From DASZHA01 sp049644325 (GTDB taxonomy: Bacteria > Chloroflexota > Dormibacteria > DASZGP01): a DNA stretch of 5,960 nt. The translations under genes and the position numbers were made by a program. Shown piece after piece: positions 1 through 5,960 of this stretch. The DNA is taken from the NCBI GenBank assembly GCA_049644325.1, contig JBARRR010000190.1:1-5960 (forward strand), in the 5' to 3' direction. The notes under the pieces were generated by a model. The model was not told where the DNA came from, searched no databases, and saw only the letters and a list, made by a program, of their open reading frames with translations. The number at the start of each line of letters is the position of its first letter. Position 1 is the first letter of the stretch.

Positions 1-261
1 GAGGCCATGACCCTCGGCGTCCCCGTGGTCGCCAGCGACATACCATCGGCCCGCGAGATCGGGTTGGGTGCCCTCCGCATGGTGACGCCGGGTGACGCCG
101 ACGCCCTGGCCGACGGGCTTCAGGAGGTGCTCGCCGATCCCGATCGGCGCAGCCGCATGGCGGAAGCCGGGCTGGCCGCCGCCCACGCCTGGACGTGGGA
201 GCGGTGCACCGACCGTCTCGTCGACGCCTACCGGCTGGCCGCCGGGCTGTCCTCCGCCTGA
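1..261 (+). CDS. GT4-type glycosyltransferase, C-terminal end only (5'-truncated by window edge)
   Basis: Only the last 86 codons are present, read in frame from base 1 to a TGA at 259-261. The visible part is the end of a GT-B nucleotide-sugar-binding domain. It opens with EAM followed by LGVPVVASD, the conserved stretch that begins at the second glutamate of the GT4 E-x7-E motif. It continues with the usual TPGDADALADGL segment, a helix of the LADPDRRSRM type, and a closing helix (WTWERCTDRLVDAYRLA). From family knowledge this is a retaining glycosyltransferase that moves a sugar from a nucleotide donor to a growing glycan in the cytoplasm. Donor and acceptor cannot be told from this end. 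The stop is 3 bp before the GTG of the next transferase, so the two are very probably co-transcribed. The first in-frame ATG at 7 is internal, not a start. Confidence 0.88.
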   Translation, partial: EAMTLGVPVVASDIPSAREIGLGALRMVTPGDADALADGLQEVLADPDRRSRMAEAGLAAAHAWTWERCTDRLVDAYRLAAGLSSA

Positions 262-264
262 CCT

Positions 265-1347
265 GTGCGCGTGGCGCTGGACGGCCGCACCCTCCAGGGC
301 GCGGTCGGTGGGGTCGGCCGGGGCGTGGCCAACATCCTTCCCTTCCTCGTCGCTGAGGCGGACTTGCAGGTCCTGCTCGATGCAAGGCTCTCGCCGCGAC
401 TCAACGCCGACATCCCCGCTGAGGCCGAGACACGGCTTCTGCGGGCCGCCCTTCCCACGGGCGCAGCCTGGCTGCAGCTAGCGGTGCCGGCCGCGCTGCG
501 CGGTTTCGACGGCGTATTCCATTGCCCGTTCTACGGGCTCCCCTATCGGCAGCCCGTGCCGATGGTAGTGACCATCCATGACCTGACCTTTGAGCATCAT
601 CCGGAGTGGCTCCCGGCGGCGAAACGCATGGTGTTTCGGGCCCAGGCCCGGCACGCGGCGAGGACGGCGCGGAGGATCCTGACCGTCAGCAACCATGTCC
701 GCGATGACATCATCGCGACGTATGAAGTGCCGGCCGACCGTGTGGTGGCGGTGCCGCCATCGGTCGACCCCGTCTTCAGCGTTGCCGCCGACGCCGACGC
801 TCTGCGCGAGCGCCTGCGCGCCGTCGGGCTCACCCGCCCCTACGTGGTTGCATTCGGGGGCGCGCCCCGCCGCAACCTCGACGTCGCGCTGGAGGCGATG
901 CGCATCGCCCGCCGCCAGGGCCTCGAGCAGGACCTGGTGGTCGTCGGACCCGAGGCGCTCTCCGCCGACCCATGGGCCCGGGGCATCGGCGCCCTGGATG
1001 ACGGCGCCCTCGCCGCCGTCCTCGCCGGCGCCGACGTGCTCTGCTATCCGACGAGCTACGAGGGCTTCGGCATGCCGGCTGCGGAGGCGGTGGCATGCGG
1101 CACTGGAGTGGTCTGCGCGCCAGTCGGATGCCTCCCCGAACTCCTGGGCGACGCGGCGGAGTGGAGCGAGGACGTCAGCCCCGGGGCCGTGGCTGCGGCC
1201 CTGGTTCGGGCGATCGGGACGGATGCTGGTCGCCGTCTGAAAGAGGCCGCCGGCCGGGCCGCGTCAAGGCTGCCCACCTGGCAGCGCGTCGCCGAGGCCC
1301 ACCTCGAGGCTTACGCCTTCGCGCTCCACTACGCGGGCGCGCGATGA
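265..1347 (+). CDS. GT4 (GT-B fold) glycosyltransferase, mannosyltransferase-like
   Basis: A complete 360-residue protein, the normal length for a GT4 enzyme. The GTG start at 265 is chosen because MRVALDGRTL matches the usual first strand of this family and it follows the upstream stop by 3 bp. No clear Shine-Dalgarno sequence is visible, so translation probably depends on coupling. Seen in order: a glycine-rich acceptor loop (GVGRG, 16-20), FHCPFYGLP (85-93), the TIHDLTFEHHPEW segment (103-115) with His105-Asp106, VSNHVRDDI (141-149), PPSVDP (164-169), the phosphate-binding stretch GGAPRRNL (198-205), and a full E-x7-E motif, EGFGMPAAE (Glu266 and Glu274). The HDL...HPEW pattern and PRRNL are common in GT4 mannosyl- or rhamnosyltransferases of polysaccharide loci, but the sugar is inference. 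No membrane segment or signal peptide is seen, so it is a cytosolic or peripheral enzyme. Its TGA overlaps the next ATG (ATGA). Confidence 0.93.
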   Translation: MRVALDGRTLQGAVGGVGRGVANILPFLVAEADLQVLLDARLSPRLNADIPAEAETRLLRAALPTGAAWLQLAVPAALRGFDGVFHCPFYGLPYRQPVPMVVTIHDLTFEHHPEWLPAAKRMVFRAQARHAARTARRILTVSNHVRDDIIATYEVPADRVVAVPPSVDPVFSVAADADALRERLRAVGLTRPYVVAFGGAPRRNLDVALEAMRIARRQGLEQDLVVVGPEALSADPWARGIGALDDGALAAVLAGADVLCYPTSYEGFGMPAAEAVACGTGVVCAPVGCLPELLGDAAEWSEDVSPGAVAAALVRAIGTDAGRRLKEAAGRAASRLPTWQRVAEAHLEAYAFALHYAGAR

Positions 1348-2462
1348 GCCCGCCTGTTGTCCTGCATGTGCTCGAGGCGCTAGGGGGTGGCACCGCCCGG
1401 CACCTCATCGACCTGGTTCGGCACGCCGAGGGCGTCGCCCACGAGGTGGCCGTTCCCAGGCGACGGATCGGCTGGCTGAGCGACGACAGCGCCGTGGACG
1501 ACCTCGCCGCCGCGGGGGCGGTGGTGCGGGTGGTCGAGATGCGACGCATCCCCGGTCATCCCCGTAACGCCCTCGCCCTCGGCCGGCTTGCCGCAGTGGT
1601 GCGGCGCCGCCGGCCGGACATCGTCCACGGGCACAGCTCAGTCGGTGGCGCGCTGGCTCGGGCCGCGGCCCTTGGCACCGGGATCCCGACCGTCTACACC
1701 GCCAATGGCATCAGCCCCGGCCGGGCATCGCTCGCGGTTGAACGCACGCTGGCGCGGGTGACATCGCAGTTCGTGGCGGTGTCCCCCAGCGAGGCGACGC
1801 AGGTCGTCGACGCCGGAATCTTCGATGGCGCCCGCGTAACCATGATCCGGAATGGCATCGACCTCGACAGCCCGGGGCCCCCGACTCTGGACCTGCGGGA
1901 GCGGCTGTCGATCCCGCCCGAGGCACCGCTGGTGGGGTCGGTGGGGCGGCTGGTACCGCAGAAGGCGCCGCTGGTCAGCCTTCGGGCCGGGATGCTGGCG
2001 GTCCAGCGGCACCCCGAGGCCCACTTCGTCCTGGTGGGGTCCGGCATCCTCGAGCCGGAGGTTCGCCTCGCGCTCAGCCAGGCCCATCCGGCGGAGCGGG
2101 TCCACTGGCTGCCGGAGTTTCCCCGTCCCGCCACGGTGATGGGCCAGTTCGAGGTGGTCGTCTCCGCATCTCGCTTCGAGGGCGGGCCCTACGTCCCGCT
2201 CGAGGCCATGCGCGCCGGGACCCCCGTGGTGCTTACCGACGCCATCGGCAACCGCGACGCAATCGTGGATGGCGTGTCGGGCCTGCTCGCTCCGGTGGAC
2301 GACGCCGAGGTCCTGGCCGAGCGCGTCAGCCGCCTCCTGGGTGACCCCGCGTTGGCGGCGAGGCTGGCGGCGGCTGCCACGGAGCGACTGCGGGCGGAGT
2401 TCGACGTCAGGCAGATGGGCCGAGCCGCGACCGATCTCTACCTGCGGATCGCGCGCCGTTGA
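1344..2462 (+). CDS. GT4 (GT-B fold) glycosyltransferase
   Basis: A complete 372-residue protein. The ATG at 1344 shares an ATGA overlap with the previous stop, and the protein then begins with the expected first strand and glycine loop (VLHVLEALGGGTARHL, 6-21). The frame stays open upstream to 1095, but that part is arginine- and glycine-rich shadow sequence. Seen in order: PDIVHGHSS (91-99), VAVSPSE (144-150), IRNGID (168-173), GSVGRLVPQK (198-207, donor phosphate binding), VLVGSG (229-234), and FEGGPYVPLEAM (278-289), which holds E-x7-E as Glu279 and Glu287, followed by AGTPVV. The GLLAPVDD segment (313-320) and a C-terminal helix complete a normal GT4 protein. It should transfer one sugar from a nucleotide donor to a lipid-linked glycan in the cytoplasm; specificity is unknown. 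There is no Shine-Dalgarno sequence, so coupling to the previous gene is likely. Its last 18 codons overlap the end of the convergent gene. Confidence 0.93.
   Translation: MSPPVVLHVLEALGGGTARHLIDLVRHAEGVAHEVAVPRRRIGWLSDDSAVDDLAAAGAVVRVVEMRRIPGHPRNALALGRLAAVVRRRRPDIVHGHSSVGGALARAAALGTGIPTVYTANGISPGRASLAVERTLARVTSQFVAVSPSEATQVVDAGIFDGARVTMIRNGIDLDSPGPPTLDLRERLSIPPEAPLVGSVGRLVPQKAPLVSLRAGMLAVQRHPEAHFVLVGSGILEPEVRLALSQAHPAERVHWLPEFPRPATVMGQFEVVVSASRFEGGPYVPLEAMRAGTPVVLTDAIGNRDAIVDGVSGLLAPVDDAEVLAERVSRLLGDPALAARLAAAATERLRAEFDVRQMGRAATDLYLRIARR
2407..2462. other. Tail-to-tail overlap of two convergent glycosyltransferase genes
   Basis: The plus-strand gene stops with TGA at 2460-2462 and the minus-strand gene stops with TGA at 2409-2407, so 56 bp encode both protein ends. 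The plus-strand product uses it for its closing helix (residues about 355-372, QMGRAATDLYLRIARR). The minus-strand product uses it for a polar, arginine-, serine- and glycine-rich tail (about 389-406, GARSAGRDRSRLGPSA). I see no GC-rich hairpin followed by a T-run on either strand here, so the two transcripts should end inside each other's genes or rely on Rho. Confidence 0.85.
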
Positions 2463-3627
2463 GGAGGATGTCGGCGAAGCGTTGACCGATGGGGTCCCAG
2501 GAGAAGCTGCGCTCGACCAGCTCCCTGCCCTCCCCAGCCATCCGCCTGGCGGCCTCGTCATCGCCCAGCAGCCTCACGATCGCCGCCGCCATCCGCTCGG
2601 GGTTGTCGGCGACGGCGGCATGGCGGCCGGGCTCGATCCCGAGCCCCTCCAGCCCAATGGCGGTGCCGACCACAGGGCGGCCCGAGGCCATCGCCTCCAG
2701 CGCCTTGATCCGCGTGCCCGAGCCGATCTGCAGTGGGACAAGGGCGACGCGGGCGGCCTCGATGTACGGCCGCATCCGTGGGACGTCGGAGTGGACCGAG
2801 ACCCCGGGGTTGGCCGTCAGCGCGTCGACCTCGGGCGTGGCGCCGCGACCGACTATGTCCAGCGTCGCCCCCGGGACCTTGGCGAGGACCCGTGGCCAGA
2901 CCTCCCGGCAGAACCACTGCGCCCCATACACATTGGGCTTGTAGTGGAGGGTGCCGCCGAGCAGCAGTCGAGGCTCTTGAGGTAGCGGGGTCGGCGTGTA
3001 CTCGGCGACGTCGACACCGTTGGGAACCACCTGCACTCCCGGCGGCAGGGCCCTGGCGTCGTCCTCGGAGCTGGCCAGCACGATGTCGAAGTCAGTTGCC
3101 ATCTGGGTCTCGAGGCGCCTGGCTTTGTCGCGTTCGGTGGTTACCGCCCAGCGCTGCCGCCGGCCGGCGGCGAGGGCCAGCTCCTGCTCGGCGCGCCGCG
3201 ACTCCAGCTGCTGGAAGGTCAGGGACCACTGGTTGGAGCGTCCGGGCGGAAGCAGCGGACCCAGGTGGTAGTGCTCCACGTGGACAAGGTCGAATCCGCT
3301 GGTGTCGGCGAGGCGGACCGCGAGGCCGCGCCGGTTGGGACCATTCTCGCGCACGTCCGAAGGGCTCTGATGAGCCAGCGTGTGCCACAGCACCCGCACC
3401 CGCTGGCGGGTCTTGCCCACCTGGGGGAAAACCTCGCGGCCGACCGGGTCGACCTCGGTGACGCTGGCGAAGGAGGACAGGCTGGCGCTGTCTCCCAGGC
3501 GCCCTGCCAGCAGCAGGTGGACCTCGGCGCGTCGCGCGAGCGCCTCGGCCAGGTGCGCCTGCCGAATGTTGCCACCACCGAGACGCCGATCCGGCGGCTC
3601 GTCGCTAACCCACAGGGCCCGGGTCAC
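2407..3627 (-). CDS. GT4 glycosyltransferase with GSGTRIKxLEA signature
   Basis: A complete 406-residue protein and the last gene of the minus-strand operon. The GTG at 3627 is chosen because it overlaps the preceding TGA (GTGA) and starts a typical N-terminus (TRALWVSDEPP), followed by a glycine loop (GGGNIRQ, 17-23). Next come FDLVHVEHYHLG (112-123), a charged helical stretch (about 140-175), VLASSEDD (183-190), VPNGVD (201-206), GGTLHYKPNV (224-233), IVGRGATPEV (258-267), MRPYIEAARVALVPL (285-299), then GSGTRIKALEAMASGRPVV (302-320). Only the second glutamate of E-x7-E is present (Glu311); the first position is Ser303. That is usual for this subgroup, which resembles sugar transferases of exopolysaccharide/PEP-CTERM-type loci, so I do not read it as inactivation. 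The role inferred is a late sugar addition in the same pathway as its neighbours. The fold ends near residue 389; the rest is an arginine- and serine-rich tail antisense to the convergent gene. Confidence 0.92.
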   Translation of the reverse strand: MTRALWVSDEPPDRRLGGGNIRQAHLAEALARRAEVHLLLAGRLGDSASLSSFASVTEVDPVGREVFPQVGKTRQRVRVLWHTLAHQSPSDVRENGPNRRGLAVRLADTSGFDLVHVEHYHLGPLLPPGRSNQWSLTFQQLESRRAEQELALAAGRRQRWAVTTERDKARRLETQMATDFDIVLASSEDDARALPPGVQVVPNGVDVAEYTPTPLPQEPRLLLGGTLHYKPNVYGAQWFCREVWPRVLAKVPGATLDIVGRGATPEVDALTANPGVSVHSDVPRMRPYIEAARVALVPLQIGSGTRIKALEAMASGRPVVGTAIGLEGLGIEPGRHAAVADNPERMAAAIVRLLGDDEAARRMAGEGRELVERSFSWDPIGQRFADILLNGARSAGRDRSRLGPSA

Positions 3628-4793
3628 GCCGCGTGCGCCCTCACCAGCTGCGCCACCTGGCGGGCGCGGGCGGCGTTGGTGTTCTGTTGGCGCCAGGCGC
3701 GCAGGGCCTCCTGGTCCAGCGGCGTTTGCAGCGCTGCGTCGATCGCGGTGAGGAAGTCCTCGCGGTTGCCGGCCGTGCGCACCAGGGGCTCGTCCCGGAT
3801 CGACCCGGACACGTCGCTGGCGACCACCGGCACCCCTCCGCCGAGGTGGTCGTACATCTTGACTGGGTCACAGGCGCGGTTCATTGGCGTGTCCACGTAG
3901 GGGATCACCCCCACCTCCACCGCCGTCGCCAGCTTGGCCGCCTGGGCCCGGGTCAGCCCGCCGGTGAGGGTGACGTTCTTGCGAGACGCCAGCTTGGCGA
4001 TGCGGCCGGCGGCGCTGCTCGCCTCGTCGATGGACCCGGCCAGCACCAGGGTGCAGTCGGTGAAGCGATCGGCGATCGCGTCGAGCACATCGTAGTCGTA
4101 GCGATCGTTGAGCCTCCCGACCAGCCCGATCAGCGGCCTGGCGACGTCCGCTGGAATGGCCGCGGGCCCGTCGCCGGCAGAGGGGTCGAAGCCATGCGGG
4201 ATGCGGCCGACGGGGCGCTCGCCGAACTGGCAGAGACGCTGCCGCAGCTCCTCAGAGACCGCGATCGCCAGGCCAGGGGTCGACATCAGGTGGCGCTCCT
4301 GAGCGGTGACCGCCGCGGCAGCCCGGCTGTCGATGTCGGGGAAGGCGCTGTAGAGGTCGGTGCAGTCGTACAGCGACAGCAGCTGGCCGTCGAACATCTC
4401 CACCATCGGCCACCACCTCGGCTGGTGGAACCAGAGCGCTCCCGAGTCGATCCCAGCAGCCCGCATCGCCCGCCTTGCCTGGGCTGCGATCAGGCGCTGG
4501 TTGGCGCGACCGATGAGGCTGAACCGCCCAAAGGGGAGCAGCAGCTGGACGTCGACCTGGAAGCGGCCCGGCTCCAGCGCCCGGGTCGACCCGGGGCGGC
4601 CGTGTCCAAGCCCCCGGACCAGCCTGGGGTAACCGGTGCGCGCCGCCACCGGGTGGACCAGCAGGACGGGCATGATCTGGCTGACCTCCCGGACGATGGG
4701 CGCCCGAAAGAACTCCCATGGTTCGGGATGGGTCTGCACGTAGACGATGCCAAACCTGCCAGTGGGCGGGGTCGTCGGCTCGCCGTCGCTCAT
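3624..4793 (-). CDS. TuaH-like GT-B glycosyltransferase
   Basis: A complete 389-residue protein. The ATG at 4793 overlaps the preceding TGA (ATGA), and its own TGA overlaps the GTG of the next gene (GTGA). There is no convincing Shine-Dalgarno sequence. After a short polar N-terminus it shows FGIVYVQTHP (14-23), LWFHQPRWWP (120-129), LYDCTDLYSAF (141-151), AIAVSEEL (176-183), IPHGFD (198-203), GLVGRLNDRYDYDVL (223-237), LVLAGS (249-254), VTLTGGL (274-280), VGVIPYV (294-300) and CDPVKMYDHLGGGVPVVASD (308-327). The YDCxD block and the PxKxYxxLxxGxPVV block are characteristic of proteins annotated as TuaH or 'glycosyltransferase family 1' in teichuronic-acid and exopolysaccharide loci. The position normally held by the second GT4 glutamate is Asp315, and the first has no acidic residue (Ala307). 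It is probably a cytosolic sugar transferase of the same pathway; donor and acceptor are unknown. Confidence 0.88.
   Translation of the reverse strand: MSDGEPTTPPTGRFGIVYVQTHPEPWEFFRAPIVREVSQIMPVLLVHPVAARTGYPRLVRGLGHGRPGSTRALEPGRFQVDVQLLLPFGRFSLIGRANQRLIAAQARRAMRAAGIDSGALWFHQPRWWPMVEMFDGQLLSLYDCTDLYSAFPDIDSRAAAAVTAQERHLMSTPGLAIAVSEELRQRLCQFGERPVGRIPHGFDPSAGDGPAAIPADVARPLIGLVGRLNDRYDYDVLDAIADRFTDCTLVLAGSIDEASSAAGRIAKLASRKNVTLTGGLTRAQAAKLATAVEVGVIPYVDTPMNRACDPVKMYDHLGGGVPVVASDVSGSIRDEPLVRTAGNREDFLTAIDAALQTPLDQEALRAWRQQNTNAARARQVAQLVRAHAA
3638..3642 (-). promoter_or_regulatory. Possible ribosome binding site for the GTG-initiated GT4 gene
   Basis: On the minus strand GAGGG lies 10 bases before the GTG at 3627, inside the end of the preceding gene. 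The spacing is slightly long, but it is the only purine-rich stretch near this start. It supports the GTG start and coupled translation with the upstream gene. Confidence 0.35.
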
Positions 4794-5767
4794 GCCAGGA
4801 CGCGGGCGACCAGGCCGGAGACGGCGGGCGCGTGGCCCAGCAGCGACTCGATATGGTACGCGGCCCAGTAGTGGTAGTCGAACTCGTCGAAGGCCTCCTT
4901 GGCGTTGAGGGCGGTCTTGCGCCAGTTGTGGCGGCGCAGGCTGTTGGCGACGCGGTAGTAGGCGATCGCGAGGCGGACGCGCTCGCGCCAGGGGGCCGCG
5001 GGCTCGCCGACCAGGCGGTCATGTCGCGACCGGCCGAGGCCCCGCTGAAAGTACATCTTGCGGATCCACTGCCGATTCATGCGATCGGCTTCGATCCGGT
5101 GCCAGACGACCGCCTCGGGGCAGTAGACAAGCTTCCGAGTGGCGCCCAGACCCTCGACCAGGTGGAGCTCCTCGAAGTCGCGCTTGATCTTCCCGGACGG
5201 GCCCAGCTCCGGGTTGAAGGGCTGGGGGATGTCGCGCAGGTCGGCCGCCCGCAGGGCCATGTTGGCGCCGATCACGTCGATCGGCTCGAGCGCCTTGGGC
5301 TCGGTGCCCAGCTCGCGCACCCCCAGCGCGGCGGCCACGTCGCCCACCAACCAGGGTGGCGGTTGCTGGGGCCAGCGAGCACGCACCCGCCCTCCGACCA
5401 CGCCCACCCCCTCGTCCTCCATCGCCCGGCACAAAGACGCCGCCCACTGGTCCTCGACCACCACGTCGTCGTCGGTGAAGAGCAGGAGCGCGCCCGCCGC
5501 CTGTTGCACGCCGAGGTTGAGGGCGTTGGACTTTCCCTGGCGCGGCGCGAGGACGTAGCGCACGGGTGTACCCGCGTCAGCGGTCGCGTACGACCGGGCC
5601 ACTACGGCGGTGTCGTCGCTCGACCCGTTGTCGACAACCAGCACCTCACGGGCGACCTCTGAGCTGTCGTGCAGCAGTGACTCGATGCAGCCGCGGAGCA
5701 GCCCGGAGCGGTTCCGGGTGCACACGATGATCGACGCCTGGGGTGCCGGGGATGTGGCGGCGGTCAT
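4790..5767 (-). CDS. GT2 (GT-A fold) glycosyltransferase
   Basis: A complete 325-residue protein and the only inverting, GT-A-fold enzyme in the window. The ATG at 5767 overlaps the stop of the preceding gene (ATGA) and has a good Shine-Dalgarno sequence. Seen in order: SIIVCTRNR (12-20), the UDP/NDP-sugar-binding VDNGSSDDT (45-53), PRQGKSNALNLG (75-86), the metal-binding FTDDDV (97-102, Asp99-Asp101), GVVGGRVRARW (122-132) with PPWL (137-140), an acceptor-side IGANMALR (166-173), a probable catalytic acidic pair in RDFEELHL (196-203, Glu199-Glu200), and VWHRIEADRM (221-230). A basic, aromatic-rich C-terminal region (about 230-310, ending FDYHYWAAYHIESLLG) has no clear membrane span but could bind the membrane surface. 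From the family, it transfers a nucleotide-activated sugar with inversion, probably to a lipid-linked oligosaccharide. Rhamnosyl-, galactosyl- and other GT2 activities cannot be told apart here. Confidence 0.93.
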   Translation of the reverse strand: MTAATSPAPQASIIVCTRNRSGLLRGCIESLLHDSSEVAREVLVVDNGSSDDTAVVARSYATADAGTPVRYVLAPRQGKSNALNLGVQQAAGALLLFTDDDVVVEDQWAASLCRAMEDEGVGVVGGRVRARWPQQPPPWLVGDVAAALGVRELGTEPKALEPIDVIGANMALRAADLRDIPQPFNPELGPSGKIKRDFEELHLVEGLGATRKLVYCPEAVVWHRIEADRMNRQWIRKMYFQRGLGRSRHDRLVGEPAAPWRERVRLAIAYYRVANSLRRHNWRKTALNAKEAFDEFDYHYWAAYHIESLLGHAPAVSGLVARVLA

Positions 5768-5960
5768 CGGTTCCTCTCGTCGCCTGGGGCGGCGTCCGCC
5801 ATGGCCGTGGCCAAGCCGTCGGCAAAATGTTCGAAGCTGTAATCGGTCAATGTCTCGCGGCCCCCTCGCCGAAGCTTGGCTACCAACACGGGGTCGGCCA
5901 GCAGCCGCCGAACAACGTCCGCCATGCCCCGCGCATCACCAGGCCTGAACAGCAGTGAGT
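5764..5960 (-). CDS. GT4-type glycosyltransferase, C-terminal end only (5'-truncated by window edge)
   Basis: Reading the minus strand from base 5958 gives 64 codons ending in TGA at 5766-5764. The translation starts SLLFRPGDARGMADVV and continues with RRLLADPVLVAKLRRGG and a closing YSFEHFADGLATAM helix. The FRPGD...ADVVRRLLADP pattern is the standard end of a GT4 GT-B enzyme, after the E-x7-E motif, which lies outside the window. The stop overlaps the ATG of the GT2 gene (ATGA), so this is the upstream member of the same operon. Bases around 5820-5860 are close to 50% G+C, lower than the neighbouring genes; the stretch is too short to tell whether that means transfer. The substrate is unknown. 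The plus-strand frames over this region carry no recognisable protein and are shadows. Confidence 0.85.
   Translation of the reverse strand, partial: SLLFRPGDARGMADVVRRLLADPVLVAKLRRGGRETLTDYSFEHFADGLATAMADAAPGDERNR
5772..5778 (-). promoter_or_regulatory. Shine-Dalgarno site for the GT2 gene
   Basis: The minus strand reads GAGAGGA, then 4 bases, then the ATG at 5767. It lies within the last codons of the upstream gene. It is the best ribosome binding site in the window and settles the ATG at 5767 as the start of the GT2 gene, even though that start is also coupled through an ATGA overlap. Confidence 0.55.

Noticed and set aside
81..100. Exact tandem copy of the 10-base unit GGTGACGCCG
   Set aside because: The unit length is not a multiple of three, there are only two copies, and it falls in the conserved TPGDAD part of a GT4 domain. 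Chance in GC-rich coding DNA is the simplest explanation.
700..717. Perfect 8-bp inverted repeat around a 2-base centre (CGCGATGA / TCATCGCG)
   Set aside because: It sits inside the GT4 gene where the family has a conserved VRDDI-type segment. A 2-base loop is too small for a stable hairpin, and one such dyad in 6 kb of GC-rich DNA is expected by chance.
1095..1343. Upstream extension of the third plus-strand gene to an earlier ATG
   Set aside because: It would overlap the previous transferase by more than 250 bp and adds only arginine-rich shadow sequence before the true GT4 N-terminus at 1344.
2380..2500. Search for a bidirectional terminator at the convergent junction
   Set aside because: No GC-rich stem followed by a T-run is visible on either strand; the region is fully coding up to both stops.
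1638..2561. 307-codon open frame on the minus strand
   Set aside because: It lies antisense to the complete plus-strand GT4 gene and gives a proline-, arginine- and glycine-rich translation with no domain.
3633..4871. 412-codon open frame on the plus strand
   Set aside because: It is antisense to the TuaH-like gene, whose minus-strand translation has clear GT-B motifs. The plus-strand translation has no recognisable fold and is full of short repeats of G, R, H, D and V. Long antisense frames are normal in high-GC genes.
4718..5662. 314-codon open frame on the plus strand
   Set aside because: It is antisense to the GT2 gene, which carries all the expected GT-A motifs; the plus-strand product resembles nothing.

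Overview
This is a high-GC window (roughly 70% G+C by eye). It has GTG as well as ATG starts and almost no non-coding DNA, which suggests a high-GC bacterium such as an actinomycete or a high-GC Chloroflexota-type lineage. Nothing in it fixes the taxon. All seven coding regions I can support are glycosyltransferases: five complete, and one cut off at each edge.

Left half, plus strand: the end of a GT4-type transferase (1-261), a complete GT4 transferase starting at GTG (265-1347), and a second complete GT4 transferase (1344-2462). The spacing is 3 bp, then a 4-bp ATGA overlap, so these look like one transcription unit.

Right half, minus strand, read from the right edge inward: the end of a GT4-type transferase (5960-5764, easily missed because only 64 residues lie in the window), a GT2 transferase with a GT-A fold (5767-4790), a TuaH-like GT-B transferase (4793-3624) and a GT4 transferase (3627-2407). 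Each pair overlaps by exactly 4 bp (ATGA, ATGA, GTGA), so this is a second, tightly coupled operon.

The two operons run into each other. Their last genes overlap tail to tail by 56 bp (2407-2462), which leaves no room for a conventional terminator between them. A dense run of different GT4 and GT2 enzymes is typical of the middle of a capsule, exopolysaccharide or cell-wall glycan locus, where each enzyme adds one sugar to a lipid-linked repeat unit on the cytoplasmic face of the membrane. No priming transferase, flippase, polymerase, ABC exporter or nucleotide-sugar gene lies in the window, so the polymer and its export route cannot be named. I see no RNA gene, mobile element, CRISPR array or integration site. 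I see no convincing sign of an undescribed system; the most unusual points are the overlapping gene tails and the non-canonical active-site motifs in two of the transferases.
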